Source of the DNA: Pycnococcus provasolii
Lineage: Eukaryota > Chlorophyta > Pseudoscourfieldiophyceae > Pseudoscourfieldiales > Pycnococcaceae
Direction: 5' to 3'
Assembly: GCA_938743325.2 (NCBI GenBank)
Contig: OW568882.1
Location: 434,001 to 498,000 of the forward strand
DNA length: 64,000 bases
A model generated the notes under the pieces. It did no database searches and was not told the DNA's origin. It saw nothing but the letters and a program-made list of their open reading frames with translations. Each line of letters begins with the position of its first letter. The stretch's first letter is position 1. Position numbers and translations under genes: made by a program. Positions 29,831-38,662 of this stretch are shown piece by piece.

Positions 29831-31717
29831 ATGGCGCGTGCCAACGACAATCAGCTCGGTGGTGGTGGTGGTGGTGGTGGTGATCCGTCACCGTCCCCTA
29901 TGTGTCTTTCTCTTCCTCTCATGGTTTATGAACGTGAGTCGCAAGGTCAGTATGGTCATTATCGGCGGCGTCAGTATGGTCATTATCGGCGTCGTCAGTA
30001 TGATGGTTCCTTACGTCATTTTAGTCTCGCACGCCACGTCATGTCGCGTCGCACGTCATCTTTGAAATTAGCCGGACCGCTCGATACCAAGTCATCTTCG
30101 TTGAAAACACACGCGTCAAGTTTGATTTGGCTTGATTTGGAAAACGCCGAATACAGGTATCTACTTGCGGCGTCCGCGGATGGGCTCATTGCCATATACG
30201 ACACCTCCCAGAATAATAACACAACACAAGCACTCGTTGCAAGCAAGCACGTCAGCGCCTCACAACAACCCCAAGGCGCGCGGCAATCTCATAGACCTGT
30301 CGGGGCATCCTGCGCGCTCTTCTACGCGGTTGACAGCGGCATGTTCGTCACGAGCTCGTACGACGACTGCGTCAGATTTTGGGACACAAACGCCATGGAG
30401 AGCGTGCTCGCGATGCCTTTCTTTGAAAAGGTTTACCACCTCGCCGTGCCGCGAACAAACACGTGGACAAAGGCGGGAGCGCCGCACGCGCTCACAGCCG
30501 CAGCAGTCGCAGATGGAAGCGTCGCTCTCTGCGACCCAGTGAGCGGAAGCGCCGCGCACACGCTCGCCGGAGTTCACAGAGGAGCGGTGATGTGCTGCGC
30601 GTGGAGCACGGCAAACGCCAACCAAATTGCGAGCGGCGGAAGCGACGGTGTCGTCGCCGTGTGGGACATCAGGCGGTCCGCGAGTGCACTCGTGCAGCTG
30701 ACGGCTGAGACGGAGTCGGCGCACGCCGTTGCGGTGCGCGCAGCTGCCGCTGCCGCGGTGGAGGAGAATGCTTGGGAGGAGCACGCAGCTGCGTGGCGCG
30801 AGCTCGAGCAGGCGCAGGCAGCACACAACACAACAAACGCGGCAGCACCAACGACAACAACAGCAGCAAGGCGCGAGCAACAGCGACCGGCGAAGCGCGC
30901 GAGAGGCGCAGTCAACAACAACTTGAGCAATATCAACAACGATGACACGAGCGTACCACGCCCCAGCTTCACAGGAAGCGTCGGCGACATTCGCATGCCA
31001 CAGCCTCTGCCGCGAGCAAGTCTCGTGCGCTCAGGTGGTCGATCCGCGCGTGCAGTTGGCCTGCCAACCGCTGACGGTGCATCGGCGCACGCTGCACAGC
31101 GTCGCACGCGAATGCGTCGTGCGGCTGTGGGCGGAGGCTTCTCCGCGAGCGCGCGGCACGCCGCCGCGCCACTTCCCGGACTGAGCGACGGACGTGCATT
31201 CCAAGGCGGCGGCTCGTCGCGACGCGTTACCGCGCACGATACGAGCGTGATTGCGGTGCATGCTTCGGCGTGTGGCGAGACGTGGCTCGCGCTTGCCGCT
31301 GACGGGTGCCTGCGCGCGTTCGACCACAACACCGGGCGCCGTCACACGACGACATACGCTCCTCTCGTCGGCACGATTGCACAGCAGCAGCACCGCCCGT
31401 GCGCGTGGACAACAGATGCATCCGCGTACGCCATGCACGACGAGTGCGCATTCGTCCCGCTCGGCCGGCGTGGCGTCGTGCAGGTGCACATCGCGACTGG
31501 CACGATTCGCGCGGAATTCAAGGCGCACTTTGGTGGAGGCGCGACGTGCGCTGTGATGGATCCGCACAGCACGGCGCTTTACACGGGCGGCATGGACCGT
31601 AACATATTCCGATGGCGCCCGAGCGACGACTGCGTGGATGGAGATGCGTCCGACGTTGAAGACGAATTGTCAAGCTCAGATGAAGATGCGTGGAGTGACG
31701 ACGATTACCCGCTGTAG
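29831..31717 (+). CDS. ERCC8: CSA/ERCC8 homologue, WD40 subunit of a Cul4 ubiquitin ligase
   Basis: 628 residues. CSA is the substrate receptor of DDB1-CUL4 in transcription-coupled nucleotide-excision repair. WD40 signatures follow the CSA order: YRYLLAASADGLIAIYD, DSGMFVTSSYDDCVRFWDTNAM, HRGAVMCCAWS..IASGGSDGVVAVWDIRR, WLALAADGCLRAFDHNTG, and CAVMDPHSTALYTGGMDRNIFRW. The acidic end DEDAWSDDDYPL mirrors the human CSA tail (EDAWSSSDEE). Unusual features are a Gly run and a short tandem repeat (QYGHYRRR) at the N-terminus, and a disordered insert of about 170 residues between two WD repeats (about 290-465). The ATG at 29831 is used because upstream sequence is telomere-like repeat. Confidence 0.85.
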   Translation: MARANDNQLGGGGGGGGDPSPSPMCLSLPLMVYERESQGQYGHYRRRQYGHYRRRQYDGSLRHFSLARHVMSRRTSSLKLAGPLDTKSSSLKTHASSLIWLDLENAEYRYLLAASADGLIAIYDTSQNNNTTQALVASKHVSASQQPQGARQSHRPVGASCALFYAVDSGMFVTSSYDDCVRFWDTNAMESVLAMPFFEKVYHLAVPRTNTWTKAGAPHALTAAAVADGSVALCDPVSGSAAHTLAGVHRGAVMCCAWSTANANQIASGGSDGVVAVWDIRRSASALVQLTAETESAHAVAVRAAAAAAVEENAWEEHAAAWRELEQAQAAHNTTNAAAPTTTTAARREQQRPAKRARGAVNNNLSNINNDDTSVPRPSFTGSVGDIRMPQPLPRASLVRSGGRSARAVGLPTADGASAHAAQRRTRMRRAAVGGGFSASARHAAAPLPGLSDGRAFQGGGSSRRVTAHDTSVIAVHASACGETWLALAADGCLRAFDHNTGRRHTTTYAPLVGTIAQQQHRPCAWTTDASAYAMHDECAFVPLGRRGVVQVHIATGTIRAEFKAHFGGGATCAVMDPHSTALYTGGMDRNIFRWRPSDDCVDGDASDVEDELSSSDEDAWSDDDYPL

Positions 31718-31813
31718 AAATTTACTCATTTGTACCAATCAATACCTTGTAATTTCCAAAAATTAAACAAAAAAGATGGATGATGTAGCCTGTAGTAGTG
31801 AGAAGGAGATTAG

Positions 31814-33964
31814 TTACACCTCGCAAAGCTCCACCGTTCCATTGTAGGGACGATATAGCAGGAACTCTCCGCCTCCAACCTTCGACGTGCTGGTGTCCGA
31901 TCGCGAGAAGCATCCTGGGCTTGCCACCTTGGGAAGGCGCGACGAGTCTTCTCCGGTGCCGATTTCTGCCCAGCCCTGCCGCCCGCCTTCCATCGTGCGG
32001 TCGCCAAGCACGAGCAGGTGTGGGCTAGGCCACAGGTAGAGAGAGTGGTCGTGCGTCCAGTACACCGGCTGAACGCTCAGCGGCACTGGGCTGAGGTGAC
32101 TTTGCTGCAGTAGTGTTGCGGCAGTGTGACGCAGCAGCGCCGACGGTGCGGTGCTAGCCTCCTCATTCGTTGGCGGCCGCTCCGAGGGAACTTTCACGAG
32201 GTTGCAGCTACGCATCTGCTCGCACACGTTATGGCGGTGAAACACCAGCTCGCGGTCGCCAAAGCGAACGCGTGCGGGACTCGTGGTGAACACCACCGGC
32301 GGATCGTCCGACGACTGCACAACAGCGGCGAGCTGGCGCTTGCATGCCGCCTGCACGCTCGCTATGAACGGCGATCGCGGAAGCACGAGGCGGCTCGGCA
32401 CGGGGTCGCACGGCCCTGGCACGATCAGCAAGGTTGTGTTGCGCACGAGGTTCTTCTGGCGCGCGAGAAGCTTGCCTAGTTTCGCAAAGCCTTCGCGCAG
32501 GACGTTGAGCAGTCCGCTCGCGGCGTGCCTACGTCGTGCCGCAGGGCTCAGAAAATCTCCCATCATCACAATGAGCGACGGGGCGTCGCTGCCCATGCTG
32601 TCATACGCGTTAAAGAGTGTCTCAAGCTTTGCCCACGTCCCATTGGGAAGCTTCTCGGGCAGGTCGAGGAAGACGTCGCTCAGCACTGCGACGCTCACGT
32701 TGGCGTGTGCACGATCCCACTTCACGTTGTCGCCAGGGTATCCTGCGTGGCTCTGGCGCAAACCATCAAATACAGGCCGGCCCTGCGCGGCGCCGCACGC
32801 ACTTGCGCGATCCTCCGGCGGCGGCTGTCCGATAGCCGTGACGACGAAGGCGCCACTGCGCCCATCCGCCGAAACACCCGCCGTCGCAGCGGCCGCAGCC
32901 ACCCTGCCCGACCGATCGAGTCGTCCTTCTGCGACGACGCAGGAGCCCTCAGGAAGCAGCCCTGGCGCGAACTTCGCGTCGTTGAGCCAGAGGGGAAGTG
33001 GCGGTGCGCCAGACGCGTCCTCCAGGCTCCATCTTCCCTCCTCGTCGCTGACGAGCGTGCCGAAGACGGTTTTGGTCCCTCCAGACGTGCTTCCGCTGAG
33101 CGCGTCGAGTGGTGTGAGGTGCGTGCTTCCTGCGGCGAGCCTCCGACCGCCTGACGCCTGCTGCTGCCTTTGCGTCTGTTCGGAAGGCGCGAACGGCGAT
33201 TGCCTGAAGATGCTCAGGCGCAGCAGTCTGCTTTCGACGAGTCGCAGTCTGTCTACGGCGAGGTTTCCCCTAGCGGCAACGCCGCCGTGCAGCGCCGCGT
33301 GTACGCCAACGCGTCCTTTTGCCGTCGAGCCCGCGCCGCCCGTGAAGTCCAGGACGCGCGGAACTTCGAGTGCGTCAACGATCTCAAACGTCGCCTCTGG
33401 CACGAGCTCGTCGTCGTCGTCTTGGAACTCGTCGTTGTCGAGGTCGTCGTCGTCCTTTTCAAGTTCATTCTCCGCGTTCGCCTTCTCGGCGTCAGCATCA
33501 TCGTCGCCCATGGGTGCGTCTTCTCCTTCTACTTCTGCAGCCGCCGCCGCCGCCGCCGCCCTGGCGTTTGCGTTGTGCTGCTTCCTCCTTATGTGTGCCA
33601 AGCGCGTTTGAATCGCCGCTTCCGCTTGCGCTTCCGAGACGATGCTGGATGCGCCAAGGGATGAGTGTGCACCCAATCCAACTGAAGGCGTAAAGGCTGA
33701 CGCGTCAGAAGAAGGTGCGACTCCACCACCTGTGGAGTTGTTCATGAGCACATCGCACAGAGCGTCAAGCTCGAGACGCGCCGAGGAGAGGAGGGAGGAG
33801 GCGGCCCCCGAGGATGATGAGCCAGCAGAGGAGGAGGAGAGTGCAAACTCCAGCAAAGGACGTAGAGACTTTGCTGATGCTGAGAGACCACGGAGACGGA
33901 GCGCGTTCAAGAGGTGCTTGCGGAGAGACGCGTGCACGGCATGCTGAGAGACTGCGGACGACAT
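31814..33964 (-). CDS. POLE2: DNA polymerase epsilon subunit B
   Basis: 716 residues. It is the essential non-catalytic subunit (Dpb2) of the leading-strand polymerase and holds it to the CMG helicase. The N-terminal helical domain starts about residue 10. A 50-residue Asp/Glu-rich insert (about 125-185) follows, then an OB-fold with TKTVFGTLVSDEEGRWSLED. The inactive calcineurin-like phosphoesterase domain occupies the C-terminal half: VAVLSDVFLD, LIVMMGDFLSPAA, TTLLIVPGPCDPVPSRLVLPR and FGDRELVFHRHN. The order and spacing match Dpb2/POLE2. The start at 33964 (MSSAVSQHAVHASLRKHLL) is the first ATG of the frame. It converges with the CSA gene, with under 100 bases between stops. Confidence 0.92.
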   Translation of the reverse strand: MSSAVSQHAVHASLRKHLLNALRLRGLSASAKSLRPLLEFALSSSSAGSSSSGAASSLLSSARLELDALCDVLMNNSTGGGVAPSSDASAFTPSVGLGAHSSLGASSIVSEAQAEAAIQTRLAHIRRKQHNANARAAAAAAAAEVEGEDAPMGDDDADAEKANAENELEKDDDDLDNDEFQDDDDELVPEATFEIVDALEVPRVLDFTGGAGSTAKGRVGVHAALHGGVAARGNLAVDRLRLVESRLLRLSIFRQSPFAPSEQTQRQQQASGGRRLAAGSTHLTPLDALSGSTSGGTKTVFGTLVSDEEGRWSLEDASGAPPLPLWLNDAKFAPGLLPEGSCVVAEGRLDRSGRVAAAAATAGVSADGRSGAFVVTAIGQPPPEDRASACGAAQGRPVFDGLRQSHAGYPGDNVKWDRAHANVSVAVLSDVFLDLPEKLPNGTWAKLETLFNAYDSMGSDAPSLIVMMGDFLSPAARRRHAASGLLNVLREGFAKLGKLLARQKNLVRNTTLLIVPGPCDPVPSRLVLPRSPFIASVQAACKRQLAAVVQSSDDPPVVFTTSPARVRFGDRELVFHRHNVCEQMRSCNLVKVPSERPPTNEEASTAPSALLRHTAATLLQQSHLSPVPLSVQPVYWTHDHSLYLWPSPHLLVLGDRTMEGGRQGWAEIGTGEDSSRLPKVASPGCFSRSDTSTSKVGGGEFLLYRPYNGTVELCEV

Positions 33965-34267
33965 GACATGAAAGGGGTGTTTTTTCAAATCGCGAAGAAT
34001 GGGGGGATCCGAAGGGTGAATAAGAATGGGGGGGAAAACACGAAACGGAAAAAAAAGACCACAGACTGGGACCGGACCTAAGGGGGATCCCCCCCCCCCC
34101 AATTTGGAGACCTGCTTTTTGCCTTTTGTTTTATATTCGGGGTTACCCTACCCGGGTACCTTTAGCCCCTCACGAACTTGTTTGAAAATCTCGCGCCCCT
34201 CCCTCCCTTCGGGTGTCGGGTACCGTACATATGTGACAATTTCAATTTCACTTTGTTTCACATAATC
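33965..34267. other. Divergent promoter, POLE2 and the 34268 gene
   Basis: A short shared upstream region of about 300 bases with poly-G and poly-C runs near 34020-34100 and a CCGGGTACC motif near 34150. No gene. Confidence 0.5.
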
Positions 34268-35056
34268 ATGTCTCCGCCGCCGCCTTCGTCCTCATCCACG
34301 GTGCAACAACAACAGCAGACGCCGTTCGACGCATTCAACGCGCGATTGCAGGCTGCGCAAGCTGCCATCCAATCCCCTGCCTACATACAAGTGAAGTCCC
34401 TCACGCAACGCAACGACGCGAGTGCCTACGCACGCCTCCAGAGTGGCGGTCAAGCGGCGCTGACGCACGACGACGTGGAAAACAACTACAAAGTCATCCT
34501 TATGACGCAGCGTCGCGATGACACGTACGAATCGATGGCCAAGCTTGTGCTCGGCGAGCAGTACGGCATGGGATTTAGCATGCATACCTCATCCTTTAGT
34601 CTCGAGATGGAGTCACATTTTGAAGATGCCATACGGATGGCGACTCGTGCAACCGATCTCGCCACGCGCTTCGATACTCTACTTGGATTCACTCTCGCTG
34701 CGCGTGATCACAATCACTGGATGGAGGACTGGGAGGGTGAGGAGGATGAGGGTCCACCCTTCCAAGCTGGTGTAGCACAGCTCGGACGCATGTGGAACAC
34801 GCTCCTGCGTGAGACGGATGAGAATCTTGGGGTTCTGTCCGCTGATACATTCACGCGCCAGGGCGTGACGTGCATGCTCCGTGAATTCAAAGAGGCTGTC
34901 GAGGATGGCGGCGAAGGAATGGTCACCTTTCCGGCATTTGGAAATGCTACTGGTGCTGCTGGTTACAGTACAATTTACGGCACAAACGGGAATTATGTGC
35001 GGATCTATCCTATGCAAGGAAATGCCGCTGACATTACCGGCGCCGAAATTCGCTGA
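34268..35056 (+). CDS. Conserved-looking protein of unknown function
   Basis: 262 residues from the ATG at 34268. After a Pro/Ser/Gln-rich start (PPPPSSSSTVQQQQQ), the rest is a compact mixed alpha/beta sequence without signal peptide or membrane segment. Examples are FDAFNARLQAAQAAIQS, SMAKLVLGEQYGMGFSMHT and RATDLATRFDTLLGFTLAARDHN. The C-terminal part is Gly-rich (GNATGAAGYSTIYGTNGNYV). I do not recognise a family. Balanced composition over the full length argues that it is a real gene. It is transcribed away from POLE2 across a short shared promoter. Confidence 0.6.
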   Translation: MSPPPPSSSSTVQQQQQTPFDAFNARLQAAQAAIQSPAYIQVKSLTQRNDASAYARLQSGGQAALTHDDVENNYKVILMTQRRDDTYESMAKLVLGEQYGMGFSMHTSSFSLEMESHFEDAIRMATRATDLATRFDTLLGFTLAARDHNHWMEDWEGEEDEGPPFQAGVAQLGRMWNTLLRETDENLGVLSADTFTRQGVTCMLREFKEAVEDGGEGMVTFPAFGNATGAAGYSTIYGTNGNYVRIYPMQGNAADITGAEIR

Positions 35057-35306
35057 GCCGGCGGAAATGCCAATAGGATTCGTACCCTCTATTTTGATGA
35101 TCAATTGCTTGAATCCTCTTTTACTTGGTTGCTGCTTGTGTAGCTTTACTTATTGAGTCTTTTTAATAAAAATATCTAATATTATTCTTAGAACTGTGTG
35201 AGGTTGTCCTAGATAGATAGAATGGGCTATTCGGAACGACGACCGCTGGACTGGACAAAGAAGTGACTCCTCACGTTCCATTACATTGAATGAGCGACCT
35301 TAGATT

Positions 35307-37520
35307 TCAGGTGGTGTACACGCGAAGCCACTCGAGCAGCGCATCGTCCGCCAAATGGCTCAAGCCACGCGGTGTGGTTGGCACAGTCAGAGCACCCTCA
35401 TCCACCGCGCCGCGCCAAACATCCTCCGCCAATGAAGCGACGCGACGTTGCCGATTCGACTTCAAAAATGCCGTCGCGGCGGGATCTTTCGAGGACTTGG
35501 CTTGCATCTCCTTGATGCGCTCCTGAAGATCGGGACTTGCGCCAGACTGGTGACTTCCCAAGTCAAACAGGACGTCAAAGTCGACGTGGCTGGGGTCAAC
35601 CTGCGAAATGTGACCGCTGCGAATCGCACGGTGCAGACGGCCGTGCGTCCATGCTGTCAGGCCGTGAAACACGAGCAGGTCGTCGGAAGTTCCGCAGAAG
35701 TCCTTACCCGCAATAGACAAGCCAGGGTTCGGAGGAGGCTGCGCGAAAATCGCAGGCTCGGGCATCGGGGCGAGCTCCTCAGCATCGTCGGCGTCAGCGC
35801 CGAGATGCTTGCCCTCGATCGCCACGCCGCACTGCAGGCTGCTCCGATGTAGCAGAAGCAGGCCGGTGCCACTTGTCACGAGATTCCCTCCAAAGAAGAC
35901 GCGGCGACGCGCGGTGAGCGTGTACGTCGTCGACGCCTCGTCAGCCTCGCTCGCGTCACCACCCGTGTCCTGCACCTGCGGCGGCGAGCAAGCCGCCATC
36001 TCAAATTCCAGCGAGTTGTCCGTCGGTCGGTTGATGACGACGCTCACCACGAGTCCTGGACGCACGTCGAGCACGAGAATCAGCGACTTGTGGAGGAACT
36101 GCAGGTCGAGAGCAACCGGCGAAGTCACCGCCAGCAGCGTGCCAGGCTGTAGTGCGAAGGGTTGCCTCGAGCGAGCGGCTGACACGGTGGAGGCGAGGGA
36201 AACGGGGGGCAACGGCACAAGGCGTGTACGCACCCACTCGCGGAGCATGTCATCGCAGAACTGTATCGCGAGATCCCCCTCACCTTCGACGCTCGACGGT
36301 GGCGCGCGTCCAATCTTCTCGATGAGACGTTCCCATGCGCCTATGCCGTCGCCACCCTCGCACAGCTCACCCGTCGCCGCGTCGAGGCGAGGTATGCTGT
36401 CGGGATCGCGCGCCATGTCCGTGAGAGACTTGAGTAGCACCGTGGGATCGGCGGCGGCGAGATGCCACAAGCCTCTGTCCAGCTCGCCCTGCAGCTGGTC
36501 AGCTCCCCACCCGGCGTACCCGACGAATACCCAGAAGTCGTCGTGCGTCGCCAAGCCGTTGTCCACCAGCCACCTCGCATCCGCGAAGCTCGTCACGAAC
36601 AGGTCCTTTAGCACACGCTTGCTCCTCTCCCTCGCCTCGGGGCTCGTGAGCGTGTGAAGCACGGTGATGTCCGCGGGAGTTGCGCCATCTGTCGGCGCCG
36701 CGGTCGTGACGAGCAGGTCCGCCATGGTGTCGCCGCCGTCTCCTGCGGCGGCTGCGGCGAACCCCTCCGTGCCAAACCTCCTCGGGTTGATTCGCAGCAC
36801 GTCTTCGCTGACGCTCGACGTGAACTGCTGCGTCGTCTCCGCGGGAAGCGGCAGCCGCGACCCGTACAGTCCACCCGTCTGCACGTCCCCTCCGCACCAG
36901 ATTTTGAAGTTGTCGAGCACGTACGCCGTGGGTCGGTTGAGAATGATTCCCTTGGTGAACGACTTGTCGTGTTCAAGCGCTAGGATCATGCACTTGTGAA
37001 AGTACTGCTGTCTGAGCCCGTGTCCTCGTGTCGACGGTTCCGCTTTGGGCACGGCGGACATCACGACGCTTCCCTGCTCGAGAAGTGGCGTTTCGTACGC
37101 CCACGACTCCAAGTCTTCTCCTTCTGGCGCGTCAGATCCTGGCGTCGTTCCGTCACCTGTGCGTTCCATCGCCACCAGCCTCGCGCGAAAGTCGCGTATG
37201 CTATCTCGTTCCTCCTCCGGTTGGTCACCTGACGACGACGACGACGACGGATCATCCCCCGAGTCTCCTCCTGAGCCTGAAGGTCCTGACCCTGACCCTG
37301 ACGATGAAGAGCGGCAGCACACGCAAGACCTACGAATGTACGAATGTAGGGGATCCCCTACGAAATGACGCACATTATTAGCTACATATACCCTATTATT
37401 AGCATTGCTAATAGCAGACAGTTTTGGACCACGACTGACCCGACTTGGACCCTGATAACGAATTTTATTCTGATCGACACGAACACGCAAAACAACACCA
37501 CCAAGCACCAACGGCGCCAT
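35307..37520 (-). CDS. Tandem AlgH/UPF0301 (DUF179) domain protein
   Basis: 737 residues with two AlgH-type domains. The first, about 150-400, contains QQYFHKCMILALEHDKSFTKG, IILNRPTAY and WCGGDVQTGGLYG, and later FVGYAGWGADQLQGELDRGLWH. The second, about 455-690, contains DLQFLHKSLILVLDVRPG, SVVINRPTDNS, RRVFFGGNLVTSGTG and FHGLTAWTHGRLHRAIRSGH. HK-x2-IL-x-L, IxNRPT and the FGG/CGG turn are the hallmarks of this family, found singly in bacteria and in plant chloroplast proteins. The N-terminus carries a basic leader then a Ser/Gly/Asp run, compatible with plastid targeting. The biochemical function of the family is not established. Confidence 0.85.
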   Translation of the reverse strand: MAPLVLGGVVLRVRVDQNKIRYQGPSRVSRGPKLSAISNANNRVYVANNVRHFVGDPLHSYIRRSCVCCRSSSSGSGSGPSGSGGDSGDDPSSSSSSGDQPEEERDSIRDFRARLVAMERTGDGTTPGSDAPEGEDLESWAYETPLLEQGSVVMSAVPKAEPSTRGHGLRQQYFHKCMILALEHDKSFTKGIILNRPTAYVLDNFKIWCGGDVQTGGLYGSRLPLPAETTQQFTSSVSEDVLRINPRRFGTEGFAAAAAGDGGDTMADLLVTTAAPTDGATPADITVLHTLTSPEARERSKRVLKDLFVTSFADARWLVDNGLATHDDFWVFVGYAGWGADQLQGELDRGLWHLAAADPTVLLKSLTDMARDPDSIPRLDAATGELCEGGDGIGAWERLIEKIGRAPPSSVEGEGDLAIQFCDDMLREWVRTRLVPLPPVSLASTVSAARSRQPFALQPGTLLAVTSPVALDLQFLHKSLILVLDVRPGLVVSVVINRPTDNSLEFEMAACSPPQVQDTGGDASEADEASTTYTLTARRRVFFGGNLVTSGTGLLLLHRSSLQCGVAIEGKHLGADADDAEELAPMPEPAIFAQPPPNPGLSIAGKDFCGTSDDLLVFHGLTAWTHGRLHRAIRSGHISQVDPSHVDFDVLFDLGSHQSGASPDLQERIKEMQAKSSKDPAATAFLKSNRQRRVASLAEDVWRGAVDEGALTVPTTPRGLSHLADDALLEWLRVYTT

Positions 37521-38662
37521 GGCCAAAAAAAAAAAAAAAAAAATGGAAAGCGGCAAAGCAGGCAAAAACCCAAAAACGATATTTTGAGAACGGGGGGGGG
37601 GGGGGGGAGGACACGTGCACACGTCAGACAGTCAGGGGCTTAGGTTTGCCCCTTTTTGGGGATCCCTCCCTGGTCCACTTTTAGGAGGGGCAGCCCTGGG
37701 GCCGTTCCCCGCGGCTCGGAAAAAATGGCCCTTGAGCTTCTTCAAGCTGGCGAATCGGCCAAGGGCCCGCTCCGGCGGAGCTCAAACCACCTCTCCGGCA
37801 CGTGGCGTTCCATCATCCGATCATCGCCTCGATTGAAGCAATCCGCGCCCGCGCGGTCGCGCAGGAAATCACCTCTTTCCCGGACCTCGACAAGGGCAAC
37901 GCTGCACTCTTTCCGCTCAGGGAACAGGCGGCGCATTCGCGTGGTGTTGCGAAAATCTTCAGGAGAATGTCGTGGACGATCTTGCGTGCGCTTTTATGGA
38001 GAAGCGCTTGACTGAAGAGGACGAGGTCTGTGGTCGAGGAGGTCATAAAAGATCAAGTAACAAAGTCTAGGTGTCTTTCCGTGCACCAGTCGTGGCGGCT
38101 ATGGCGCACGCGTCCGCGAGCGTACATTGTGTACCATTGTGTACGCACTCATACTGTATGCGCCGACGGGTCCCATGGCGTATTCCGTCAAAAGGTTATT
38201 CGTTCGAACTTCTTCGAAACTCGAAAGAAGAGTACAGTATCAAGCGTAACGTGCAAGAGTGCATCCCCAAATACATAGTACTAAGAAGAGGCCAGACCTA
38301 CAGTACCTACCTGACCAAAGGCGGCACCAACCTGGGTCCCCTCACGAAGGGCGTGAGAAGTGGAGCGTTAGTTCGAGGCCGGGTCTTGAGGCGGCCCGCG
38401 GCGAGGGGTCTACAGTAATGAAAGCGGTCGCGGCACCTCCGGCTCCGGACTGATTGGACTGATGAGCAACCAACCCACCCATCTTCTTCTGCAGAAACTG
38501 AAGGAAAATGCACGCGCCCAAAACTCTACAAACCACCGCGACTGAGAGGGAGGAAGCCCCCCCCTCTGTTTTCGCAAACCTCCCCCCGAATCGGAATGAT
38601 CTTGAATGATCCCCCCCCATCCCCAGGAATCATTCTCATTCTCATTCTCTGACTCGTTCGTT
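37521..38662. other. Intergenic, no gene supported
   Basis: An A-run (about 37526-37543) lies just upstream of the AlgH start and a G-run at about 37592-37608. Small overlapping open frames at about 37650-38040 on both strands show no family signature. No tRNA-like fold was noticed. Confidence 0.45.

Noticed and set aside
14510-35300. Similarity between 14510-14570 and 35235-35300
   Set aside because: Both contain CGACCGCTGGAC and a trailing GAATGAG segment, but the match is gapped and short; noted only as a possible decayed repeat.
37802-38046. Overlapping small frames on both strands downstream of the AlgH promoter
   Set aside because: No domain, no preferred strand and no supporting context.
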